A stretch of 64,000 bases of DNA, taken from NCBI RefSeq assembly GCF_046097095.1, contig NZ_CP175698.1, positions 2,046,001-2,110,000 on the forward strand, read 5' to 3'. Below the pieces are notes generated by a model, which had not been told where the DNA came from, ran no database searches, and saw nothing but the letters and a program-made list of their open reading frames with translations. The translations under genes and the position numbers were made by a program. The stretch is from Natrinema sp046097095 (GTDB lineage: Archaea; Halobacteriota; Halobacteria; Halobacteriales; Natrialbaceae). Shown piece after piece: positions 9,126 through 17,209 of this stretch (its first letter is position 1; the number at the start of each line of letters is the position of its first letter).

Positions 9126-11570
9126 TCAGCGGTCGACGACGACATCGTCTCGCCGGGCGCGGTCGACGTTGAATATTCGCCACGCGTCCTCGTCGGGTCG
9201 CAACTCGTAAGTCTGTGCCGTCCGATCGCCGTTGAACGACCGATCGATCCGGAGTTCGACGCGATCATCGTCGTCTCGAACGCGTTCAATATCACCGACG
9301 ATCGACAGCTCGCCGCGGGAGAGAATCAGCTGTTCTTTGTACGAAAACTCGTCGGCGAGCGTTCGGGAATGATAGAGTTCGTGTGCGCGCTCGCCGTCGC
9401 CGTCTGCGAGCAGGTCGAAAAACAGGCGGACCACCTCTTCGGGCGAGCGATCGCCCGTCCGCTCGTCGAACGTCGGCTCATCGTCCAATTCGGGTTCGAC
9501 CTCGACACTCCGGAGGTGATGGCGATACTCGCTCGTCTCTACGGGATAGAGCTGTCGGGAGCTGACTTCGTCTTCGATCGCGTGGACGACGTGTCGCATC
9601 TCGATACGCCCGTCGCGGCGGGCCATGACCGCCGCCGTTCGGACGACCTTCGTAATTTCGCCGCCTGTGAGCTCGACCTCCCGGAGGAGATCGTACGCGA
9701 TATCGCCGGTCGGCGCGTCGTCGGGGACGGCCGCCCGCCAGATGGCTTCGCGGACCGGCGCGTCGGGTTTCGGAAACCACACCGAGTGGTCGATCCGCCG
9801 CTCGAACGCGTCGTCGATGTTCGAGGCGTAGTTCGTCGTCATGACGACGACGCCGTCGTAGCGCTCGATGCGCTGGAGGAGGTAGTTGACTTCGGCGTTG
9901 GCGTAGCGGTCGGTCGCGTCGTTGACCTCGGCCCGATCCCCGAAGACCGAGTCCGCTTCGTCGAACAGCAAGACGGCGTTGGACTGTTCGGCGGCCCGGA
10001 AGATCCGTTCTAAGTTCTCCTCGGTCTCGCCGATGTACTTCGAGACGACGCTCGAGAGGTCGATCTTGTACAGCGCCATCCCGATATCGTTCGCCATCAC
10101 CTCGGCGGCCATCGTCTTCCCCGTCCCCGACGGTCCCTTAAACAGGGCAACGACACCGCCGTCACGGGCATCTCCGTCGGCGAAGCCCCACTCGCTGTCG
10201 ATGTGCGCCTGTTCCGTGATGTGATCGCGGACCAGTCGGAGTTCGCGGGCGGTCTTCTCACGCAGTTGGATATCGTCCCAGTCGCTTGCGGGTTCGATCC
10301 GCTGCGCGAGGTCGTCGAGGCCGTCGTCTGACTGGGCGCGACAGCCCTCGTAGACGTCTTCGGCTTCGAGCGCGTCGCCGTCGGCCACCGATCGGGCCGT
10401 CGCCAGCGCCGCCTCGAGTTGCCCCTGTGTCAGATCGAACGTGCCCGCTAGCGCCGCCGGGTCGACGTCGTCGGGCAGTTCGTCGGCGTGCCCCTCCCAG
10501 AACGACAGCCGGAGATCGACCGACGGCCGCGGGAACTCGATGATCGCGTCGAGGCTCTCGTCGGTCCCCGTCGGCCGCCAGGCCTCCGTTCCGGTCACGA
10601 ACAGCGGTGCCTCGAGGTCGGCGAACCGATCGACCACCTCCTCGAGCGTGTGCTCGGTCTCGCGTTCGCGGACCGCGTCGGCGTCGGTCAGTTGGAGCGG
10701 GCAGTCTTGCAAGAGTGCCTCCCGGTGCAGCCGCTCGAGCGTGTCGGCCTCGAGGACGGCCGGCAACGAGGCCCGAAGCAGCCGCCCATCGGTCACCGCC
10801 TCGATCGCGTTGTCGCGCTCGCTGCCGTCCGGGCCGTAGACATAGTACCGACCGCCGGTCGCACTGGTGGCAGCCACCGACTCGAGGCGCTCACGAACGT
10901 GACCATCGAGTCGCAACGCCTCGAGCGTCCCGTCGGTCGCGTCGAGCGTGGCACCGTCATCCAGCGCCGGATCGAGATCGACGTGCCCCTCGAGGTACGA
11001 GACGAGTCGGGGGTCGACGGTCACGAGGCGGTGGCGGTGAGACCGACTGTTGCCGACGGGATCCGAGAGCGTTATCAGGCCATGTTGGCGGAGTTGTGAA
11101 CTCGAGCCTACGAGCGCGGTAGCGGCGAGGCGCTGCTCGTCGGTCTGAGAGAAGAGATCGGCGATCAGTCCAACTGTCGGATGTGTGACGTTCGAATCGT
11201 CGTGAAGCGTCTGGAATACGTCCTCGTAGCTGGTATCGATATCTGGAGCGAGTGCAAGCAAGAACACGTCGAGTTGTGCTCGTGAGAGATCGAATCGGTC
11301 CCGTAGAATCCGCAGTCGCAGCACAACATCCTCGGGCGTCTCGCGGCAGCGTTGGTCGATCCGTGCTGCATGATCGGCGAGACGCTCTGTCGCAGCAGCG
11401 GGCAGTCCATGCGAAACGGTCAGCGGTTCGTATGCTTCTTCGCGTCGGGAAGGAGCCCTAGAATTCGTTCTGGAAGACGCCGGTTCGATCGTTTCTCCGT
11501 ATGCCTCGAGAATCACCTCGATCCGCTCGAGTTCGTCGAGTAGATGTGTTCGTGTTGTCTTGTACGACAT
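9126..11570 (-). CDS. AAA+ ATPase of the eCIS-associated (Afp15/PVC15-like) type
   Basis: The product has 814 residues. The first 450 form helical, winged-helix-like regions. The AAA+ core follows, with Walker A GPSGTGKT (about 479-486), pore-loop region KYIGETEENLERIF, Walker B VLLFDEADSVFG (about 533-544) and the family-typical DATDRYANAEVNYLLQRIER. A C-terminal domain (about 700-814) looks SnoaL/NTF2-like. This ATPase family is known next to eCIS and phage-tail-like injection systems, where it is needed for assembly or loading. Here it is divergent from the first DUF4157 gene and shares a 103-base intergenic region with it. No sheath, tube or baseplate genes lie in the window. Confidence 0.8.
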   Translation of the reverse strand: MSYKTTRTHLLDELERIEVILEAYGETIEPASSRTNSRAPSRREEAYEPLTVSHGLPAAATERLADHAARIDQRCRETPEDVVLRLRILRDRFDLSRAQLDVFLLALAPDIDTSYEDVFQTLHDDSNVTHPTVGLIADLFSQTDEQRLAATALVGSSSQLRQHGLITLSDPVGNSRSHRHRLVTVDPRLVSYLEGHVDLDPALDDGATLDATDGTLEALRLDGHVRERLESVAATSATGGRYYVYGPDGSERDNAIEAVTDGRLLRASLPAVLEADTLERLHREALLQDCPLQLTDADAVRERETEHTLEEVVDRFADLEAPLFVTGTEAWRPTGTDESLDAIIEFPRPSVDLRLSFWEGHADELPDDVDPAALAGTFDLTQGQLEAALATARSVADGDALEAEDVYEGCRAQSDDGLDDLAQRIEPASDWDDIQLREKTARELRLVRDHITEQAHIDSEWGFADGDARDGGVVALFKGPSGTGKTMAAEVMANDIGMALYKIDLSSVVSKYIGETEENLERIFRAAEQSNAVLLFDEADSVFGDRAEVNDATDRYANAEVNYLLQRIERYDGVVVMTTNYASNIDDAFERRIDHSVWFPKPDAPVREAIWRAAVPDDAPTGDIAYDLLREVELTGGEITKVVRTAAVMARRDGRIEMRHVVHAIEDEVSSRQLYPVETSEYRHHLRSVEVEPELDDEPTFDERTGDRSPEEVVRLFFDLLADGDGERAHELYHSRTLADEFSYKEQLILSRGELSIVGDIERVRDDDDRVELRIDRSFNGDRTAQTYELRPDEDAWRIFNVDRARRDDVVVDR

Positions 11571-11572
11571 GT

Positions 11573-11597
11573 CGCTGTTACGTGACTCGTGACAGCG
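11573..11597. promoter_or_regulatory. inverted repeat between the AAA+ gene and the DUF4157 cassettes
   Basis: Two 10-base arms (11573-11582 and 11588-11597) are complementary except for one position and are separated by 5 bases. The element starts 2 bases upstream of the AAA+ start codon, in the divergent promoter region. It could be an operator for a dimeric regulator or a hairpin in the AAA+ 5' leader. An AT-rich stretch with GATAAAATTTAG at 11604-11615 lies on its other side and may hold the promoter of the plus-strand cassettes. Function is inferred from position only. Confidence 0.4.
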
Positions 11598-11673
11598 GCG
11601 GTTGATAAAATTTAGCTACTTGATAAATAGAAAATGCTATTAGTAGGGGATGAAGAATGTGGGCATCAGAGCG

Positions 11674-13092
11674 ATGGGACGATATTCGTCACGATCACGG
11701 CGGTTTTCCGACGAGTCGGATTCGAATTCCGACTCGTCAGCCCCGCTATCCGTCCGTCAGTCGCAATCGCTGGATACGTCTGCTTCGTTCCAGCGGATGC
11801 GCGACGACGAGACGACTGCAGGCTCGTCCGGGACCCCCACTACACCGGGCTCGCTCGGGTCAACACAAGCGTTGCTTCAGCGGCTCCAAGCCGATACTGA
11901 CTCGGCGACCAGCGAGCCGCGACCTAACCACCAGCAGACGCCTGACCGACACGCCTCGAACTCGCTGCAGCGAAGCACGGCCGCCGCGACCGATACTCGT
12001 CCGGCCGGCGAGACGCAGGTGCCTGAGTCGGTTCGGAACGTCATTTCCTCGTCTGGCCGCTCACTGGATACTTCGATTCAGCGCGCGATGGAAGACCGAA
12101 TGGGCGACTCGCTTGGAGACGTGCGGATACACACCGGGCCGAAAGCCGCTCAAGCCTGCCAGCAGATCAACGCGCGGGCGTTTACCGTCGGGAATCACGT
12201 TGCGTTTAATTCCGGCGAGTACGATCCATCGTCGCCGGAAGGCCAACACGTGCTGGCTCACGAGTTAGCACACGTTCGCCAGCAGACCGGCGGCGCGGTG
12301 TCGATGCTTCCCCAGGAGGATTTGGGGCTCGAGATCGATCCGGATCCGCAGTTGGAACGTGAGGCCGAGGAGACTGCTCAGCGGGTGATGCAGGGTGGCG
12401 AGTTGGGGATTCAGCGGATGAGTACGACGGGCGTACATGTCCAACGGCTGGGTCTGGGTTCGCTGTTCGGAAGTGGTGGTTCCGGGTCCTCGAGTGGCGG
12501 CGACACCGCCGGCACTGAGTTGAATTTCAGCGGGTTCGATGACGGGAATCTCGGCGAGACGATCGCAACGCTGATTCAGAACCAACAGCGGCTCATCGAG
12601 CACATCGGGGGTCAGATGGTTGAGGGCGGTCAGTCGGGGGTAGCCGAGGCGGGTGCCCAAGAAGCGTTGAAAGTCACCGCTGGAGCGACAGCGGCCGAGG
12701 CTATGCCGGGCAGTCCAGGTGATGCGATTGAAGCACTGCCGACGAACCTCTCGGAGGCCGAGTCGCTCATCGCGGATATTGCTGGTGGGAGCGCCAACCT
12801 GATAATCAATGCGATCAAAACGATGAGCGATCCCCAGCGACTTCAGAGCGTTGCGGGTGACGTTATCGCTCAAGGAGGGGGCGAAACCCTTCAGTTCATG
12901 TGGACGAATGCGCCGAAGGTCGCTGCTGCTGTCGTCCTCGCCTACGCCGTCCAGAAGACCGGTGGCGGTCTCATCAAGGCCCTCAAAGGAGGTGGCTCGG
13001 ACATGGTCTCCAAGGTCAAATCTACCCTTGGTTCAAGCGATAAAAAGAGTAGAACGGAAGAACAGACTGGACTTGGCGGTGGCAAATTCTAA
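11674..13092 (+). CDS. DUF4157 / eCIS-core domain protein, cassette 1 gene A
   Basis: This protein has about 472 residues. Its basic, serine-rich N-terminus (MGRYSSRSRRFSD) is followed by a disordered linker. The eCIS-core domain contains MGDSLGDVRIHTGPKAAQAC, FNSGEYDPSSPEGQHVLAHE and the zincin motif HELAH (about 196-200). The C-terminal half has Gly/Ser linkers and Ala-rich hydrophobic helices (KVAAAVVLAYAVQKTGGGL) that could insert in a membrane. The start at 11674 is preferred to 11650 because cassette 3 conserves the sequence from here. DUF4157 is a marker of eCIS loci and effectors. Gene B follows after 9 bases. An effector or toxin role is inferred. Confidence 0.8.
   Translation: MGRYSSRSRRFSDESDSNSDSSAPLSVRQSQSLDTSASFQRMRDDETTAGSSGTPTTPGSLGSTQALLQRLQADTDSATSEPRPNHQQTPDRHASNSLQRSTAAATDTRPAGETQVPESVRNVISSSGRSLDTSIQRAMEDRMGDSLGDVRIHTGPKAAQACQQINARAFTVGNHVAFNSGEYDPSSPEGQHVLAHELAHVRQQTGGAVSMLPQEDLGLEIDPDPQLEREAEETAQRVMQGGELGIQRMSTTGVHVQRLGLGSLFGSGGSGSSSGGDTAGTELNFSGFDDGNLGETIATLIQNQQRLIEHIGGQMVEGGQSGVAEAGAQEALKVTAGATAAEAMPGSPGDAIEALPTNLSEAESLIADIAGGSANLIINAIKTMSDPQRLQSVAGDVIAQGGGETLQFMWTNAPKVAAAVVLAYAVQKTGGGLIKALKGGGSDMVSKVKSTLGSSDKKSRTEEQTGLGGGKF
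12133..12227 (+). repeat. 95-base exact repeat inside gene A, copy 1
   Basis: These 95 bases, which encode the middle of the eCIS-core domain, are identical to 14403-14497 in cassette 2. The flanking codons differ at synonymous sites. A perfect tract inside more diverged paralogues is best explained by recent gene conversion or a recent duplication followed by uneven divergence. Confidence 0.85.
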
Positions 13093-13101
13093 GAAGATAG
13101 T

Positions 13102-14091
13102 ATGGACTCAACTATTATCGGAGAAGACGAGAAAGACATCGGAACTAAAGTAACGGACAACAATGGTGTTATGCATCAAGTTGAGATGCACAAGAAAAAC
13201 GGAAAAATATACGCACATGAACAAGACGGCTATCCGGACGACCCATCAAAACGGACGAATCGAGAAGACGAGATGGTCTCACAGGCTCGAGAATACTCCA
13301 AGTGGCACGTCTACCGTGAGCACGAGTACGACACGCTCCCGCCGCAGCGAAATCCTGACCGCATCGCCGCGACGTTAGCAACCATTCGGGAGATGGACGA
13401 TGGTGAATTCGAGCGTCACTTCGGCACACTCGTCCAGCAATTCAAAAGCTACGGCGACGACACGGTCGAGCGGCCGATCGAACTCGAGGATGCCGTTCCG
13501 CACAACCAGACGGTAATCTACAAGCAGGATGTGTATCTCGATGCGACGATCGAGGATGTTCGCGGGTATCACGAGGAGATTGCTGCTGGTGTCGATGACT
13601 TCGCAACGGCTGTCATCGGTCGATTACAGGAGGCGGGTGTGTTTGGAACGCTTGGTGATCGACTCAGCGAACTCCTCGGGAACGACGGGAGTGCCGACAC
13701 GGATAGCCAGCCGACGGAGTTTTCATCCTCCGATCACTTCCGCCAGTTCGGACCAGACCACATCTCCGAGCCGTACTACATGTACCATCGGGACGACCAG
13801 CCCGACCGAACAGTTGGGCGAGTCGCGAATCACGATCGCGAACCCGATACTGTAATCGAAATGATCCCGACGGCCGTGATCGATTCGCTCGAGATATTCC
13901 GGGCGTTCCTCGTCCACCACCTACTCTGTCAGATTCGGGACACCTACATCGGAATGGGAGTGGAACCGCCGGTCCCATACCGGATGCTCGGTACCGGTAT
14001 TCACAAGTATACGCTCAAATACAAGCACTTCGAGATGTATCCGGAATACTTCGATACCGAGGCTGATATCGACGGCTACGTCTACTACTGA
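13102..14091 (+). CDS. unrecognised cassette protein, cassette 1 gene B
   Basis: The 329-residue protein matches no family I recognise. It is soluble and acidic. The N-terminus (STIIGEDEKDIGTKVTDNNG) is encoded by unusually AT-rich DNA. A central helical region contains NPDRIAATLATIREMDD. The C-terminal domain, shared by all three paralogues, has SEPYYMYHRDD, FLVHHLLCQIRDTYIGMG and KHFEMYPEYFDTEADIDGY. It is always directly downstream of a DUF4157 gene, so it could be a cognate immunity protein, an adaptor/chaperone or the effector itself. A His/Cys pair (HHLLCQ) and several conserved Tyr residues are candidate functional positions. Confidence 0.75.
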   Translation: MDSTIIGEDEKDIGTKVTDNNGVMHQVEMHKKNGKIYAHEQDGYPDDPSKRTNREDEMVSQAREYSKWHVYREHEYDTLPPQRNPDRIAATLATIREMDDGEFERHFGTLVQQFKSYGDDTVERPIELEDAVPHNQTVIYKQDVYLDATIEDVRGYHEEIAAGVDDFATAVIGRLQEAGVFGTLGDRLSELLGNDGSADTDSQPTEFSSSDHFRQFGPDHISEPYYMYHRDDQPDRTVGRVANHDREPDTVIEMIPTAVIDSLEIFRAFLVHHLLCQIRDTYIGMGVEPPVPYRMLGTGIHKYTLKYKHFEMYPEYFDTEADIDGYVYY

Positions 14092-14102
14092 CCCCGAAAC
14101 CG

Positions 14103-15377
14103 ATGGATGCGATGGACTCGTCGGCGGAGCTGCTTCAGCGCGTGAGAGAGGGATCCGGACCGGTCTCCGGTCCGACGGTCGGCAATCGCCCTCTCAGTGA
14201 ACGCCGGGAAGCCGGGCGACGTATTCCGGAATCACTTCAGCGTAGCTCGACGGCTGGCCGAGAGGCGAGCCCAGCCGGTGAGACGAAAGTTCCCGATTCG
14301 GTCCGCGATGTAATTTCCTCGCGTGGCCGCTCATTGGATACGTCGATCCAGCGGACGATGGAAGATCGCATGGGTGACTCGCTGGGTGATGTCCGCATTC
14401 ATACCGGGCCGAAAGCCGCTCAAGCCTGCCAGCAGATCAACGCGCGGGCGTTTACCGTCGGGAATCACGTTGCGTTTAATTCCGGCGAGTACGATCCGTC
14501 CTCGCCTGAGGGCCAACACGTTCTCGCCCACGAACTGGCACACGTGAGACAGCAAACGGGCGGGGCGGTGTCGATGCTACCTCAAGACGATCTCGGCCTC
14601 GAGATCGATCCAGATCCTGCACTCGAACGGGAGGCCGAGGAGACGGCACAGCGAGTACTGGCAGGCGGAGAGTTGGGCATCCAGCGGCTGGCTCAAACCG
14701 AGGTTCACGTCCAGCGGCTTGGATTCGGGTTCGGGTCACTGTTCGGGAGTAGTACGTCCCAGGGAGGTGGCAGTGGAACTGACGAAGGCGGTCCGATGTT
14801 CGAGGGCTTCGACAATGGCGACCTCGGGGAGACGATCGCGACGCTGATCCAGAACCAGCAGCGACTCATCGACCAGCTTGGTGGGCAACTCGGAGACGGC
14901 GGTGGGACAGCATTGGCTGAGGCAGGTGCTCAGGAAGCATTGAAAGCTTCCGCGACGGTTGCAGCGGCCGAAAGCATGCCGAATACCGCGGACGATGCAG
15001 TGGAGGCAGTGCCGACGAGTCTCGAGGAGGCCAGATCACTGATCGCGGACATCGCTGGCGGGAGTACTGACTTGATCATCAGTGCGGCCAGAACGATGGC
15101 CAATCCTCGCGACCTCCAGAGCGTGGCGGGCGATGTACTCGCCAACGGCGGCGGCCACACCCTCGATTTCCTCTGGACGACTGCCCCGAAGGTTGCCGGT
15201 GCGATGATACTAGCATTCGCCCTTCAGAAAGCCGGCGACGGTCTCGTTAAAGCCCTCAAACAAAGGGGTTCGGACATTGTGTCTGTTATTAAGTCGTATT
15301 TCAGGTCCAATGGTAGTGAAAGTATGGAGGATAGAGCAACTAGTGCAGAGACCGACCCGACAGGGGTGAGAGAATAA
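14103..15377 (+). CDS. DUF4157 / eCIS-core domain protein, cassette 2 gene A
   Basis: This 424-residue paralogue of cassette 1 gene A has the eCIS-core domain at about 75-155 with HELAH at about 143-147, then a Gly/Ser linker and Ala-rich helices (APKVAGAMILAFALQKAGDG). Unlike cassettes 1 and 3 it lacks the RYSSRSRRFSD N-terminal segment and begins MDAMDSSAELLQRV. An ATG at 14112 is an alternative start. Its TAA overlaps the ATG of gene B by one base (TAATG at 15375-15379), which implies coupled translation. The core is near identical to cassette 1 while the last 40 residues differ completely. This conserved-front, variable-tip design is seen in polymorphic effectors. Confidence 0.8.
   Translation: MDAMDSSAELLQRVREGSGPVSGPTVGNRPLSERREAGRRIPESLQRSSTAGREASPAGETKVPDSVRDVISSRGRSLDTSIQRTMEDRMGDSLGDVRIHTGPKAAQACQQINARAFTVGNHVAFNSGEYDPSSPEGQHVLAHELAHVRQQTGGAVSMLPQDDLGLEIDPDPALEREAEETAQRVLAGGELGIQRLAQTEVHVQRLGFGFGSLFGSSTSQGGGSGTDEGGPMFEGFDNGDLGETIATLIQNQQRLIDQLGGQLGDGGGTALAEAGAQEALKASATVAAAESMPNTADDAVEAVPTSLEEARSLIADIAGGSTDLIISAARTMANPRDLQSVAGDVLANGGGHTLDFLWTTAPKVAGAMILAFALQKAGDGLVKALKQRGSDIVSVIKSYFRSNGSESMEDRATSAETDPTGVRE
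14403..14497 (+). repeat. 95-base exact repeat inside gene A, copy 2
   Basis: This segment is identical to 12133-12227. Both copies are in the same reading frame and encode the segment before the HELAH motif. Confidence 0.85.
14571..14691 (+). repeat. 121-base near-identical repeat shared with the cassette 3 relic
   Basis: These 121 bases match 16643-16763 with a single difference by eye. They encode the segment SMLPQDDLGLEIDPDP and the following helix after the HELAH motif. The match shows that cassette 3 derives from, or was converted by, cassette 2 recently, although the rest of cassette 3 is diverged. Confidence 0.8.
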
Positions 15378-16366
15378 TGGATGCGGTAATTATCGGCGAA
15401 AATGAAAATGGAATTGGTGTAGATGTCACAGATAATAACGGAATCATACATGAGATATCGATCAAGAAAGGTAGTTGGGAAATTGCATACCACGTGCAGG
15501 ATGGCTACCCGGATGATCCCGAGAAGCGAACTATCCACGAAGATGAGATGGTCGCACAGGTTCAGAAGTACGCCAAGTGGCATGTTTATCGCGATCGTGA
15601 GTACGACACGCTCCTACCGCGGCGAAATCCTGACCGAATCGCTGCGACGCTAGCGACCGTTCGCGAGATGGACGATGAGGAGATTAGGCAGTACTTTGGA
15701 ACGCTCATCAACCAGTTCAGAAGCTACGGCGATGACACGGTAGCCCGTCCGATCGAACTTGAGGAGGCAGTCCCTCACGAGCAGGGCGTGGTCTATAAGC
15801 AAGACGTTCACCTCGAGACGACAATCGAGGACGTGCGTGGGTATCACGAGGACATCGCCGATGGTGCTGAGGAGTTCGCAACGGCCGTTGTTGGCCGATT
15901 ACAGAACGCGGGCGTGTTTAGGACGCTCACCGACCGCCTCAGTGGATTCTTCGGGGGTGACGGAAGTAAGGAGATGGACGACCAATCTATAAGTGCCACG
16001 CCTTCTGAACGCTTCCGCCGGTTTGGAATCGAAGGTATCTCGGAGCCGTACTACATGTATCACCGGGAAAATAAACCAGCTCGCACAGTCGGGGGCGAGG
16101 ATGCTCATCGGCAACCACCTGATACGGTAATCGAGATGATTCCGACGGCTATGAGCGATTCGCCCGAGATTTTTCGGGCGTTCCTTGTGCATCACCTGCT
16201 CTGTCAGGTTCGGGATACCTATATTGGAATGGGAGTGGAACCGCCGGCAGCCTACCGAATTCTTGGGACTGGCATTCACCATTATACAATTAAGTATAAA
16301 CACTTCGAAATGTATCCTGAGTACTTCGATACCGAGGCCGACATCGACGGTTACGGGTACTTCTAA
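15377..16366 (+). CDS. unrecognised cassette protein, cassette 2 gene B
   Basis: This 329-residue protein has the same length as cassette 1 gene B and aligns with it throughout (NPDRIAATLAT, YMYHRE, FLVHHLLCQVRDTYIGMG, KHFEMYPEYFDTEADIDGY). The first 40 residues and the region around 205-245 vary most. The gene shares one base with the stop of gene A. No known domain, signal peptide or membrane segment is visible. Retention of an intact B with each intact A, and decay of both together in cassette 3, supports a functional pair. Confidence 0.75.
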   Translation: MDAVIIGENENGIGVDVTDNNGIIHEISIKKGSWEIAYHVQDGYPDDPEKRTIHEDEMVAQVQKYAKWHVYRDREYDTLLPRRNPDRIAATLATVREMDDEEIRQYFGTLINQFRSYGDDTVARPIELEEAVPHEQGVVYKQDVHLETTIEDVRGYHEDIADGAEEFATAVVGRLQNAGVFRTLTDRLSGFFGGDGSKEMDDQSISATPSERFRRFGIEGISEPYYMYHRENKPARTVGGEDAHRQPPDTVIEMIPTAMSDSPEIFRAFLVHHLLCQVRDTYIGMGVEPPAAYRILGTGIHHYTIKYKHFEMYPEYFDTEADIDGYGYF

Positions 16367-16547
16367 CGGCTCTCTCGAGACATCTCGGTTGGCCCTGTTC
16401 AGTTCGGTGAGGGAGCTAACTCGCTCGTATAGTCTCGTATGGCAGTGCGGTGATATCGGATCAACGCAGTAGCTATCGATAAATTTTGTTCGAATATAAC
16501 AGTAAACACTAATATGTGTGGGTTGAAACACTGCGAGTAATAGATCG

Positions 16548-17209
16548 ATGAGACGATATTCGTCACGTTCACGGCGGTTTTCCGACGAGCGCGACTCGGC
16601 GTCGTCCTCGCTCACATCAGACAGCGAACAGGTGGTGGAGTCTCGATGCTACCTCAAGACGATCTCGGCCTCGAGATCGATCCAGATCCTGCACTCGAGC
16701 GGGAGGCCGAGGAGACGGCACAGCGAGTACTGGCAGGCGGAGAGTTGGGCATCCAGCGGCTGGGAACGACGGAGGTTCACGTCCAGCGGTCACCCCAAGG
16801 GCGGTTGTCGTCGCTGAAAGAGCTGGTCTTCGGAAATAATGAGGACCCCGGAGTGTCGCTGACTGATCTCGGCGACCTGTCCGGGATCGACGAGCGCCTC
16901 TACGCACTGGCGGAGAATCAGCAACAGTTGCAAGCGAAAGTCAACGACTTGTCGACCGCGCTCGAGGGGAACATCTTCCAGAAAGCGGGCGATGCTGGAA
17001 CCGGCGAAGCACTCAAAATGACCATGACCGAAGCTGGCAAGAAATCCGGCCTTCCCCTCGGCGAGATACTCGGCTCGCTGTCCGGTGCTGCCCTCCAAGC
17101 GATCTATGATAATCGTGACCGCGTCCTCGAGATCCTTGGAATTAAATCCGAATCTACTCTCGACGGAGTGCAGGAAACTGGATCAAGTCGTTTTGAGGAG
17201 AATAAGTAA
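16548..17209 (+). pseudogene. decayed DUF4157 protein, cassette 3 gene A
   Basis: An ATG at 16548 opens a frame matching the N-terminus of cassette 1 gene A (RRYSSRSRRFSDERDS). A deletion then removes the whole eCIS core up to and including the HELAH motif, and the remainder continues in another frame. That frame begins with a relic of the RQQTGG segment and holds an intact ORF from the ATG at 16646 (MLPQDDLGLEIDPDP) to TAA at 17207-17209. Its C-terminal tip (KELVFGNNEDPGVSLTDLGD onward) is unlike cassettes 1 and 2. A truncated 187-residue protein from 16646 is possible, so the relic may not be silent. Confidence 0.75.
16643..16763 (+). repeat. 121-base near-identical repeat, cassette 3 copy
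   Basis: This copy is paired with 14571-14691 and differs at one position. It marks the downstream side of the deletion that removed the eCIS core from cassette 3. Confidence 0.8.

Noticed and set aside
11650..11673. Upstream ATG of the first DUF4157 gene
   Set aside because: Cassette 3 conserves the protein only from the position matching 11674, and the eight extra residues have no counterpart.
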